Source: Lichtheimia corymbifera B2541
Taxonomy: Eukaryota > Mucoromycota > Mucoromycetes > Mucorales > Lichtheimiaceae
Reading direction: 5' to 3'
Length of the DNA: 56,143 nucleotides
NCBI GenBank assembly: GCA_000697475.1
Contig: JNEU01000890.1
Coordinates: forward strand, 1-56,143
Numbering within the stretch: position 1 is the stretch's first letter; each line of letters opens with the position of its first letter. The notes under the pieces were generated by a model. That model was not told where the DNA came from. It ran no database searches and saw only the letters and a list, made by a program, of their open reading frames with translations. A program made the position numbers and the translations under genes. This document shows, in pieces, positions 9,914-20,544 of this stretch.

Positions 9914-11870
9914 TTATCCCTGTTGACCCTTAGTATATAATTCATCCGTATCTTATTCAACTTGCAATTCTTTTCTTTTGTCATCTTTACTTTATCAACA
10001 CCCATACTACCATATGCTATGCTTAGACGTTTTCACTGAATGAAGATGCGGTCCAACACGGTATTTAGAGTAGAAGGGTATCGTACTATTAGCGCATATG
10101 ATGTGCAAGATGTGGATCACCACATGTATTGGTTTATGGATCGAAAAGGGAAACATGAATTTGAAGGTCGGAAAACGGGGTTGAATCATTGAAATACATC
10201 ATTTATATCAAGATGCTTTTGTTATAGGTGAAAGCTAGTTGGTTTTATCACACGCTTGTATTGTAAAGATAATAAACGCGAGAGCGATGATGTTCAACAT
10301 TGTGCATGTTATATAAATTTGTTGGTGGTCTGTTGTAAGCTTAATTCATTATGTATATTCAAGAAAAATGTGAGCTGGAATGGCATGAACACGTTAACAC
10401 ACCATGCTTACCTATGACCAATTCCAGCTAACGCTATCTTATGCGACCTTATATAAGAGCGGACCATTCCTTACGCACCATCATAGGCGGACCTTTCTAT
10501 GAGCAGGCAGGGAAGGATCGATCATGCATGTCTCAACCAATAGGATTGATCCTTCGACTTCGTTGCACAAGCAGGTACTGTAAGTGATGTCCTTCCTTGC
10601 CATGGATCGAACTGGCCTTGCGTGATTCGAGCAGAGCTTTCTCAAAGACAAGGAATCGCCCGACGTTGCTCGTATGGCGGTTATTTGCTTTTTTCCTTTG
10701 AGAGGATCGCTCACGGTATACCAAATAGTCATCATTGATTGTCTAACTTGGCTGTTTTTTATTTATAGAGACGGCGCTTACGATGATTACGATATTCACA
10801 ACAATGACGATACCAATGATACCCACTCTCACAACAATGACGCTGATAACGACCACGGGATCCACAACAATGACGGTAACGACAACAGCAAAAACAAGCA
10901 TGGTTTACCTTCCTCCAGCCAATATGACGTTGCTTGATCAAGTCCTATATCTTATCGACATCTAAAAGGAATCCTGCAAGATCCCATTCTTTTCTCCCTG
11001 CATGTTTTGGATATTGGTGACGAGGAAATTGACGACTGTTGCCGAGCACATACGAGTACGAATGATGGCGGATGATGAAGACAAGGATGGTAGCAAAGTA
11101 GCTAGATGAAATAAAGCATTGTTTATTACCGCACTTGTTGCACTCTGCTAGCTTGTGGATGTACATAATATAGCTTCGAAGATGGAATAATAAAGGTGGT
11201 TTGGTTATCGGCCATGCGAGAAGTATATGTTTCTTCTGATACAATATATAAATGATCGCGATGAAAGCTTGTACGACTTGAGCCCAATATCACACATAAA
11301 TGAAATTGCCTTTTCATCATGGCGGAGGAGAAGTAATTGAGTCCATTCATATTGCTGCCAAGGTCAATAAGGAGTCATGGTGTTCAAAAGTGCAACTCTC
11401 TATGCATGAAAAAATGCATGCTGCTTACTGATGTTGATTGAAAGCAAGCTATTTTAAAGATATGTACGGGGACCGTGCATTTATATCTCAATGCTGCTGC
11501 ATTATAAATTTAGGCAGTGTCAGCCGATTTATGCTTTCGATGACAGCAAAAGAAGATTCGAGGATGCCTAACACGCTATATATATCTGCAAACGACCACT
11601 TATAACAAGGTGATCAAGGCTCTTTTAATGTGATGGACGTTTTTTGTTGATTAAATGAGAGGATGCAATAAAGATGTGCTAGTGCAAAATGTGCCTGGAC
11701 AAGCATTTACGGCTTTTACCCCATTGGGAGGATATTTTCCTATTGGTGCATGACATACAGCAACACCCAGAAACCTTCCAAATCGGGATTGGTTTATGCA
11801 GTTGCAGTTTTTAAATGGGGTGCATTTTTCTACTCTATCCCTTTTTATCCACTCTACACATACACACAAA
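9914..11870. other. Gene-poor stretch
   Basis: About 2 kb without a confident gene. It holds a 50-aa open frame (10040-10192), an imperfect hairpin (10370-10433), a textbook intron-like sequence (10716-10768), an AAC/GAC-rich low-complexity tract (10780-10900), and the second copy of the 42-nt dispersed word (11260-11301). The last 200 nt before 11871 are probably the polyol dehydrogenase promoter. Confidence 0.35.
10040..10192 (+). CDS. Small open frame of protein-like composition (50 aa)
   Basis: ATG at 10040 to TGA at 10192. The peptide is polar and tyrosine/histidine-rich (VEGYRTISAYDVQDVDHHMY, WFMDRKGKHEFEGRK) and looks more like a piece of a folded protein than random sequence. There is an in-frame stop just upstream and no clear splice partner. 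It could be a real micro-gene, a terminal exon, or a relic. I do not recognise it. Confidence 0.2.
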   Translation: MKMRSNTVFRVEGYRTISAYDVQDVDHHMYWFMDRKGKHEFEGRKTGLNH

Positions 11871-13017
11871 ATGGCATCGGCATTGTCAAACGGCGAAAAC
11901 AAAAACTATGGCGTGTTGCTAAACAAGGTCAATGATCTTCAAGTTGTGGAGATTCCTATGCCAACACCCAAGGAAGATGAAGTGCAAGTGCAAGTTAAGG
12001 CGACAGGCATATGCGGTTCTGATATCCACTTGTGGAAACATGGTGAAATTGGCATTTTTCCTGTGACTCGTCCACAGCTCTTGGGTCATGAAAGTGCTGG
12101 TATTGTCACCAACGTCGGATCCAACGTCCACGATCTACAGATTGGCGATCGTGTTGCCATTGAAGCGTAAGTCGACGACACCCCCAACCACTACTACTAT
12201 GACAGCGGTCTGATAATAGTGTTATACTAGTGGCATTCCATGCTCGGAGTGTGATCAATGCATGAGTGGACGATATCATTTATGCCCTACCGTTGTATTC
12301 AAATCGACACCACCTTATGATGGTCTGCTTGCAAAGTACATTACACATCCAGCACGTTGGGTACACAAGATGCCAGAGGAGATCTCCTATGAAGAAGGCG
12401 CCCTACTGGAACCTCTCAGTGTGGCCATTGCTGCTATTGAACGAGTGGGTGTATCATTTGGTCGATCCTTGCTTGTTACAGGATGCGGTCCTATTGGCTT
12501 GATGGTGCTGGCTGTGGCCAAAGCAGTAGGCGTGAGTCCTGTGATCGTCACTGATGTCCAACAAAGTCGCTTGGAATATGCTGAAAAGATGGGTGCCGAT
12601 TACACGTATCAAGTCAATCCTCGTTTGGCCGATGTAGATATCGCAAGAGATATCCGAGCACTCACTCCCAATGGTGAAGGCGTTGAACATGCTCTTGAAT
12701 GCACCGGGATTGAATCCTCTTTTCGTGCTGCTATCATGGCCACGCGTGACGCAGGCACTTGCTGTCTTGTTGGTGTAGGCAAGAATGACCAAAGTCTACC
12801 CGTCAACAATTTTGCCATGCGGGAAGTGGACATTCGTGGCTTGTTTAGGTACCATCATACTTATCCACGGGCCATTCAACTCTTGACAAGCGGCAAATTG
12901 GATGTCAAGCACTTGATCACTCATCGATTTGAATTCATGGATGCACTCAAGGCCTTTGATACAGCTGCGGATTATTCTACGGGCGCCATCAAGGTACAAA
13001 TCATCAATAGTGATTAG
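11871..13017 (+). CDS. Zinc-dependent polyol dehydrogenase (sorbitol/xylitol dehydrogenase family)
   Basis: Two exons, 11871-12166 and 12231-13017 (360 aa), joined by a 64-nt GT-AG intron. The medium-chain dehydrogenase layout is complete: catalytic zinc motif CGSDIHLW and the GHES block, structural zinc cluster C-x2-C-x2-C-x7-C in PCSECDQCMSGRYHLC, the LLEPLSV segment, the Rossmann loop VTGCGPIGL, and an acidic residue (VTDVQQSR) at the end of the second strand that favours NAD over NADP. It interconverts polyols and ketoses in the cytosol. Xylitol, sorbitol and L-arabitol dehydrogenases cannot be separated by eye, so no symbol is given. The start follows ACACACAAA, a good fungal leader. A CA repeat lies immediately 3'. 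Confidence 0.92.
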
Positions 13018-13399
13018 ACACACACACACACACATACACACACATTTATACATATATACACACACACCTTTTTGGCTTGTACAGAAAACCACCTTCTTTT
13101 TGCATCTCCCCATCACATACACCACCACCACACATATCTTCATTTTTTCCTATATTATCAAACAGAGAGAAAAAGGCAAAAGCAGCTATAATTATTATTA
13201 TTATTGTTGTTTATGGTTGGAGATATAGAGTTGGAGTATGTATGGTCGCTGATGCGTTGCAAATGAAACCGAAAGCTTATGTGATCCCACCATTGTAACG
13301 AGTGATCAAGTCCACATGTCATACGGAGTTTTGTCATTCATGCCGCTACCAGCATTAATATCCGACGTGATATAAAAAGCCATCCCGACAAGGATCCTG
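13018..13399. repeat. CA microsatellite and intergenic spacer
   Basis: Positions 13018-13068 are a mixed (CA)n/(TA)n microsatellite directly after the dehydrogenase stop. An ATT repeat (about 13190-13205) follows. The rest is intergenic and ends with a TATA box for the next gene. Confidence 0.6.
13371..13379 (+). promoter_or_regulatory. TATA box of PPN2-like gene
   Basis: TATAAAAAG lies only 29 nt before the first ATG (13400). A start site at the usual distance would fall on or after that ATG, which favours the next in-frame ATG at 13424 as initiator. Confidence 0.5.
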
Positions 13400-14543
13400 A
13401 TGAACCATTTCCCACTATTCATCATGCCAACCGTTCCTGCTTTTATCCCAAGCACCACACATCAGCGATCACGGATACCGTCTTTGATAGTTCTTGTCAT
13501 TTGCATTACAATGATGGCATCGACTGTATTAGCCGTCATGTCATCATCATCTACATCAGAAAACCAGAACACATTGAGTCATCGTCGTCGATCATCGGAT
13601 GATGATGATGAGGATGATGATGGTGATGACAAGGTATCATCAGCATCATCAACGTATTCCGATCGTCTTGTATCCAAATATGCCAATTTGACGTATATTC
13701 AAGTGAGAGATGATGGTGCATTGCCTCGTCGTCTTTTTGCTGTGGGTGATATACATGGATGCTTGGATGAATTTAACGAATTACTCGACACCATTCAATA
13801 TGATTATAAAAGTGGTGATCGGCTTATTCTTTTGGGTGATCTCGTAGCCAAAGGCCCTGATAGCTCTGGTGTCGTACAACGTGCTCGGGAAACGAATGCA
13901 TGGTGTGTTCGTGGCAACCATGATGATAAGGTCGTACGACTTGCAACCTTCCAACGCAGCAGCATCATGCATCCATATCATAACAAGGAATTCAAAGTGG
14001 TTCCTGAAGGCAAGGTTCATGATCCTCTTAAGCTGGATAATCATCACGTGCATATTGCCAGGTAACAATCATCGGGATGATTGTTCTACTTTTATTGACT
14101 CGATTTCTTTATAAAGCCAGTTGATGATGAGTGATGGCGATTATGAATATCTCGCAGGGTGTCCCATGATGCTTGCATTGCCTGTATTGCAAAGCTTGTT
14201 TGTTCATGCTGGGTTGGATCCATCCCATCCATTGGATCAACAAGAACCCTTTTTTGTCATGAATATGCGATCTCTTCAAGAAGATGGTTCACCGGCAAAG
14301 CATCGAAGTGACGGTGTACGCAGTTGGACCCATGCTTGGGAGGAGATGTTGACAAGCCCGCATCCTACCACTGCTTTCCGTAATGTATACTATGGCCATG
14401 CAGCTGCCAGTCGTCTTCAATTAGGAAATCATACTTTTGGCTTGGATTCAGGATGTGTTTATGGTGGTCAATTATCTGCATTAGATGTCTTGACACATCA
14501 GTTATATCAAGTGCAATGCAAGCAGTATGCCGAACATGATTAA
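13400..14543 (+). CDS. PPN2: Vacuolar-type endopolyphosphatase, Ppn2-like metallophosphatase
   Basis: Two exons, 13400-14061 and 14117-14543 (362 aa; 354 aa if the ATG at 13424 is used). One hydrophobic segment near residues 29-46 should act as a signal anchor, followed by an Asp-rich linker. The PPP-type phosphoesterase core is intact: GDIHGC, LLGDLVAKGPDS and RGNHDD bind the two metals, with further His-containing blocks YGHAAASRLQL and GLDSGC. The order and the end of the protein (YQVQCK) fit yeast Ppn2, a Zn-dependent endopolyphosphatase facing the vacuole lumen. This is a family match by motif. Another bacterial-type Ser/Thr phosphatase-like hydrolase is the alternative. Confidence 0.85.
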
Positions 14544-14677
14544 AAATTAGAGGGTGGTGCTGCTGCTGCCCAAATAGTAATCTCATGTCATCATCCACCA
14601 CGTGTTATGTCGCATGAACAGCAGTGTATTTAGTATATGAGAGGGGGTAACCATCATGACCCTTATCCATAGGAACA

Positions 14678-14685
14678 TATAAAAG
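14678..14685 (+). promoter_or_regulatory. TATA box of ATG4 gene
   Basis: TATAAAAG 126 nt upstream of the ATG4 start codon, followed by a pyrimidine-rich leader. Confidence 0.4.
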
Positions 14686-14810
14686 AGGGAAACGTCTATT
14701 ATATAACGCTTGCTGCAGTGTTGTAATTCATGCAGCGTTGGGTGTTCTATTGATTCTCAGCTTGCACTCCTCTCTTTCTTTTTCCCTCAAACTCGACTCC
14801 ATTTTCTGCC

Positions 14811-16519
14811 ATGGACGCTCTCGATAAGACTCCTTCCAACATATCAAAACATGATAGACTTCCTCAACCCCAAAACACCAATCACATTAGCTCGGCTCCA
14901 TTCCGAGAAAAGCTCCTTTCCAATTCATCCTATCTCGCAGCAGAAATCCCACTCAAGCTTGGTCATTGGGTCTCCCATCTGTGGAATCAACAAGAGCAAC
15001 AGCAATCATCGAGCGACTCGACACTATGGTTATTAGGCTGCGAATATGCTGTGAATATGAGCACCCTGGAGAAGGATATGAGGCGTGCACAAAGAGAACC
15101 CATATTTGATACTACTACCATCACTGGAGAAGATAACGACGACGACGATGACGAGACGACTGCAGAGACTGGGGACAATACAGCAACAGCATCAGCATCA
15201 TCAGCACCTTCATCGTATGATATGACAATGCCACCGGATTTCTATCACGATTTGTGTTCACGATTATGGATGACGTATCGGCACAATTTCCCACCTATTC
15301 GACCTTCTGCATACAAGACTGACATTGGATGGGGATGTATGTTGCGCAGTGGTCAAAGCTTATTGGCAAACACGTTACTCATTCACTGCTTGGGACGAGG
15401 TAATGTGAACACAAGTTCTTTATCTTTTTTGCATGGCTTACATGTGAATGGATGACAGATTGGCGCCGAGAAGATAATGCAGAGCAAAACAAGGAATATC
15501 GCAAGGTAAACAAGGTAAAAAGTAATCGAAACAAGGCTGATGTATATGCTTTGGCAGATTATTCAATGGTTCTTGGATGAGTTATCGCCTAGAGCTCCAT
15601 TCTCTATCCATCGTATCGCACTTCTTGGCAAGCAACTAGGCAAGAGCATTGGTGAATGGTTTGGACCCAATACAATCAGTCAAGTCATTCTGTACGTTGT
15701 CATTATGAATTGCCATCATCATCATTTGCTAACGTTGCTCTACTTCCTCTAGTGCTTTGGTTTCAGATTTCCCTGCCGCTCATCTTTCAGTGTATATTGC
15801 ATCGGATGTGGTGTATCGTGATGATGTCGAGGATGTCATTAGCGGAAAACGACCTCGAGGAGATTACGGCTGGTGCCAAAGTCAAGAAGCACGTGATATA
15901 TATCGGCATTACACGCCTGTCGTGCAAGAACAAGCCGGTGGTGGTAGTGGTGCTGGAGAAGCTGTGCTTATTCTGGTGGCTATTCGTCTCGGCATTGATC
16001 AGTTACATCCCACCTATTATCCAGCACTCAAGGAATGTATGCGGTTGCCATGGTTTGTGGGTATTGCAGGTGGACGTCCCAATTCGTCGCTCTACTTTGT
16101 GGGCCTACAAGGAGACGACCTCTTTTATTTGGATCCACACTTTTCTCGACCTGCTCTAGAAACATTGCCAATGCACGAATATACCAAACAAGACTTGGAT
16201 ACCTATCATTGTCCCATTCCAAGGAAAATTCATATTTCTCAATTGGATCCATCCATGATGCTGGGATTTTATTGTCGAACTCGAACCGAGCTGGATGCAT
16301 TTTGTGAGCGGATAACACAGGTAGGAATAACGTTTAGTGTATCGACAACACATATACTGACACACTTTTGGATAGATGTCCAAGATATATACACCTATTT
16401 TCACCATTGCCAAACGTGCTCCAGAGTATGATGAGGATGTTCGAAGCGAAAATGACTTTGGGATTGTGAGCGACGAAGAAGAGGAGGAGCATGATGCCGT
16501 TTCCGAGACTTCATTGTAG
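14811..16519 (+). CDS. ATG4: Autophagy cysteine protease Atg4
   Basis: Five exons: 14811-15399, 15459-15505, 15558-15691, 15753-16320, 16376-16519 (493 aa). Peptidase family C54: the active-site block [13 protein letters not shown] puts the nucleophile at Cys176, and the Asp/His pair lies in YLDPHF. Atg4 trims the C-terminus of Atg8 to expose glycine for lipidation and later removes Atg8 from membranes. The region 100-140 is an acidic/Ser-rich insert, likely disordered. The last exon encodes an acidic tail with [12 protein letters not shown], which fits an Atg8-interaction (AIM/LIR) pattern F-x-x-V in an acidic setting, as in C-terminal LIRs of other Atg4 proteins. The exon of 47 nt is phase-consistent. 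Confidence 0.93.
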
Positions 16520-16751
16520 TAGCCATAGCAACCGATTCATATATTGTAATACCCCCCATCTTTGTATTCAGTCATCAACACGATTTTATATGTATTATCT
16601 ATGGACAACGTCTTATGCTGTGTGACAATGAGCATTCTGGTTGGATATCAGGTGATGTTTTAAGCGGAGAGCAGTAGGGTGACTTTGGTCCTTTTGCAGA
16701 ACACAGAGCAACAAGGGTCGTCGTCCTTTTTACAACACACACACACACACA

Positions 16752-17109
16752 ATGGGAGGTCCACGATTAGAAGTTGTCAAAGTCGGTTGAGCAATAATGG
16801 CTACGTGACAAGTGACAATTGAATTGAACCATGTTATTAGTTTGGCTTTTATGTCTTTTTCCCTGTGGGAGTTATGCTTTACTTTGGTGGTCCCGATTTC
16901 TTCGACAAGCATGTCAAGGGTATCAAGTTTTGGCCTGACTATGAGACGACTCACGTAAGTCTTTTATAATCGGAATGATGAATAAGCGCTCATATTACAT
17001 ATATTAGAAACCCCCAACTACGAGTGATGAAGTACGAGAAACGCTAAAGACATTAAAAGAGCAACGTGAAGAACGATGGAGGAGGTATAACGAGCAACAA
17101 TCCAAATAA
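16752..17109 (+). CDS. PET100: Cytochrome c oxidase assembly factor Pet100
   Basis: Three exons: 16752-16781, 16841-16954 and 17008-17109 (81 aa). MGGPRLEVVKFGFYVFFPVG followed by MLYFGGPDFFDKHVKG and KPPTT is the Pet100 pattern: a short N-terminus, one membrane segment (about residues 10-26), then a charged helix. Pet100 is an inner-membrane factor needed for a late step of complex IV assembly. The gene is easily missed because the first exon has only 10 codons. A CA repeat precedes the ATG. It is convergent with the ARA2-like gene, with 98 nt between stops. Confidence 0.9.
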
Positions 17110-17207
17110 AAACGACATCAAACCGATTGGTTTATTCTTCAACAACACGCTATTCGACTATAAGAGTGGATGGGGATAAAGGATGTTGGGGGCGGGGAGA
17201 GAGGATT

Positions 17208-18468
17208 TTAGGCAGCAAGTTCTTTTGGTGTAGGGCTTTGCCAAGAATAATTTTGAAAAGGGGCCAACAAGGAACGTATTTTCTCGAGCACCTTGACTTC
17301 TTGTTCGGAAGGCTTTTCAGTACCTTGTTTTCGTGCCTTGACACGTTCCAATGTATCCAACGCTCTCTTGACATCATCTGCATTTTGACATCCGATATAG
17401 GTACAATCCATGTTGCTGGGTTCACGACCACTGAATGAATAAATGGAAGCCAGTTCTGCAATATTGAGCCCATTCTCCTTGGCAACTTGAGCACATGCCT
17501 TGGCAGCCTCGCGTAGATCAGCATGAGCAGGGTGCCAATCGGGTGGACCAGCGTCACGGAAGAGAGCCATACCCAGTGGAGATGCATTAGCGATATAGCG
17601 TACACCAGCACCACGGAATTTCGGAACATATTCAGCCAATTTTGAGTTTTGCAGCGTGTAATGGCAATAAGACAAAATCACATCCAACGGCTTTCCTTTC
17701 GAGTGTTGGTGTTCGGCAATCTTGAGCAATACAGGAAGAGGATATCCTATGTGGATTTGTATATAAGTAACATAGTCGTCATCATTGTAGTAATAGCACT
17801 AAAAGTTACCTGAACAACCAACGTACTTGATCACACCTTCATCCTACCATATGCCCACAAAGTTAGAAACAGATCTCTTCATATACAAATAAAACTCTTA
17901 CCTTGAGTTGAAAAAGACTTTCGAGAGCATTACCGGATCCAACCACGTCATTGAAATCAACAAATTCGACATCATGGCAAAGCACCACGTCGATGTAATC
18001 CGTATGTAGTCGTCGCATACTCTCCATGACACTCTCGCGTACTCGTTTGCCGCTATAATCGAAATCACGAGGTCGATAGCCATATCGTCCAACCTTGGTT
18101 TGAATGTAATAGGATTCTCTGGGGTATTCGCCCTTCAATGCTTCAAGAGCATCACCCAAGACGATCTCGCTGTCTCCATAGTATGGCGACGTGTCAAATA
18201 CATTGATACCTATAGCATAAGGACTGTGAGTATTCAACAACAAGGTGGTAGCTCATATACAATGGCTTTCATTCACTTACCACCGCTCAATGCAGCACGG
18301 CATGCCTCTACAGGCCAGTGCGATTCAATCTTGTCATAGTTGCCTGACAATGCACCTGCACCAAAACCCAACTCGGAAGGTTTGAAATCAGTCTGACATA
18401 CGATCTAATGTAGACAATGAGTATCCAATAATAAAAAAGTGTTTAAACGAACCTACTTGAGGAGACAT
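17208..18468 (-). CDS. ARA2: Aldo/keto reductase, D-arabinose (L-galactose) dehydrogenase-like
   Basis: Five exons: 18457-18468, 18281-18404, 17902-18209, 17810-17843, 17208-17746 (338 aa). The first exon is only four codons (MSPQ); all phases match. AKR barrel: catalytic Asp and Tyr in FDTSPYYGDSE, Lys in QTKVGRYG, His in VVLCHDVEF, plus YVGCSGYPLP and SPLGMALF. These fit the Ara2/L-galactose dehydrogenase subgroup, which uses NAD to make the lactone leading to erythroascorbate in fungi. Cytosolic, with no targeting signal. Subgroup assignment is by motif and could be another sugar dehydrogenase of the same clade. Confidence 0.88.
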
Positions 18469-19138
18469 GTTGATACGAACAAAAAAGACGCGAGCCTGAG
18501 AAACCTGTTGTTGGCGGCGGGAATGTGCCTTTAAAAGTAGTAAGCTGATCACCGTGTGTAACAGATGACTGCGCTCGGACAAGTGTGTGTGCCCCTTGCA
18601 ACTTCCGACGTGGGAATCATCATATACTTGGGACAGTAAGTGCCTGTCGTCCTCTTTGAAAATGGTGTTCTCGTTTCAAAGCGCCGTAAATATGCCACCT
18701 GTTCTTCTTCATTAGGATGATCGTCGTTGCATAATACCGATTACTATATTGTTACCGCTATATATATGATGGTGTTGTATTTCCATCATCATGCTTCGTC
18801 CCTGCAACACAGGTACGATCAATGCTGTGTTTTTTCTCGATCCAAATGTTTATGTTTACTATATTACAGCATCGATACGATCTTGATCATCCTCCTCAAG
18901 TGTGCCAGCTCCCACGTGTATATAGATAGATTCATCAAAGCCATCAAGGTTGCATAAATATTGTACCACCCCTACCCACATGCAGGGATTCATTATCATA
19001 CAGCTTATTGTTTTCGTGGTAAAAGATGATTTTATATATACAGACAATAATAACGTTCTTGAATATGATATTGGTTGATACGTAAGACACCATCAATACA
19101 ATTAGATATATAATACAAAAGGGTTGCGGCTGATACTA
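18469..19138. other. Intergenic, nothing recognised
   Basis: AT-rich spacer between two - strand genes. No open frame has splice or domain support. The part next to 18468 should hold the ARA2-like promoter. Confidence 0.4.
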
Positions 19139-19510
19139 CTAGTCATCTCCTGGAGGAGAAGGAGGTCCAGTGACTTGGCCTGGGACCCGATGCAATATGT
19201 GCCTTCGAAACAATATAGCTTCCCATATTTGACGATAACCATGTTTGTGTTGCAGCTCATCTAATACACAGTAAGCAATGATTTACTTATAAAACGCTGT
19301 CAGCAGTACTTACATCCGGAAACGAAATTGCCATGTAAGCCATACGCTCGTTCAATATAACTCCTCAATGGGCCACTGACAAGCTCAAAATGAGTGCCAA
19401 GCAGAATATCACGTTTAAGATTGCCTTGGTGATCTTGGAGTATTTCATTTTGCAAAGGACCTGGCAATTCGTCGGATAAGCCTATGTACCATAGATACGT
19501 CAATCCCATG

Positions 19511-19542
<32 letters not shown>

Positions 19543-20409
19543 TACATACCACTTAAGAAATCATTCCATTTAAGGAACCATTTCCGCTCGATGATGTAGC
19601 AGTAATCATGGCTCTCTTGCGAAACAACAAGACGCCGTTCAATGGCTCGTCGAGCATGTTTAGCTTTATGTGCGAGTTGGTCATCTTGAGGATACGTCAA
19701 TAATGCCTCTATCATCATGCGTACCAGGTATCGCTCGGTGATTGGTTTTTGAACATTTGGGAATCCCCAGAAACCAACCTAGCGTTTAGATGCATGAGCT
19801 CCATGTCGAATGACTTTTGCCTATGATGATGATCGCTTACTGGCTTGTTGCATGCATAACACCAAACTTCGAGAAAATGATCAGCTGAAAGTTTCAAGAC
19901 ATAGGGATGACCCGTCGTATTGTAATGATCACGAAGGTGACCTGGATATTGTTCTGGTGAGAAAAAGGCGTCTCCACAACCTACATCCATGTCATCATTG
20001 ATAGTGAATAAAGTGGATCATGTATGTACGGCAGATCATGCTTACCAACAAAGTCGCAGTAAGGGTATAAGCATAGCCCTGACGCCTGCTGCTGTTGTTG
20101 ACAGCATTTTGTGGTCAATGATTTCCAAAAAATATCCGATTTCCAAATCAACGATGCCATTAACCTTGCATTATGCAAGTGTTTGCATATATTGAAAACA
20201 TCGCCTGTAGCATAAAGATCCCACCATGTCTGTTGTGGGTCACGATAAATGATACCCAGGTGTCGTGCAAAATCACGCCAAAATAACTGATCGTGCTTGA
20301 GTTGGTAGAGCTTGTGACAGCAGCTCAGGAATCGTTTACCAGATGATGGTGGTACAAACGTTAAAATGAGACAAAGGATCTCATTTGGCAATTCCAAAAT
20401 CATGACCAT
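19139..20409 (-). CDS. F-box protein with ZnF-UBP and DUSP domains
   Basis: Five exons: 20046-20409, 19841-19980, 19550-19778, 19314-19481, 19139-19260 (340 aa). Residues about 3-48 form an F-box (LELPNEILCLILTFVPPSSG, then HDQLFWRDFA). Residues about 110-190 look like a UBP-type zinc finger: a Cys pair in YPYCDFVGCGDAF, His residues in GHLRDHYNTTGHPY, then VWCYACNKP. Residues about 225-310 match a DUSP domain (RKWFLKWNDFLSG, PGPLQNEILQ, LLGTHFELVSGPL, IERAYGLHG). No UCH protease domain is present. I infer an SCF substrate adaptor that reads free ubiquitin or a ubiquitin-related partner. ZnF-UBP plus DUSP is known from USP20/33-type proteases. An F-box at the N-terminus is unusual. Intron 3 contains a long CA repeat. 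Confidence 0.75.
19511..19538. repeat. (CA)n microsatellite in an intron
   Basis: Fourteen CA units within intron 3 of the F-box gene, between donor 19549 and acceptor 19482. Confidence 0.9.
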
Positions 20410-20544
20410 ATGCGAAACAAAAAGAAGAGATCAAGGTATTGGGGGTGGTTTCCCATTTTCCTGCTGGGTGATGATGTTTGCAAGTTTGTTTTCAAGAGAT
20501 AGAATAATACACCGAGTACATATAATTTGAAAGAAGCAATTCTA

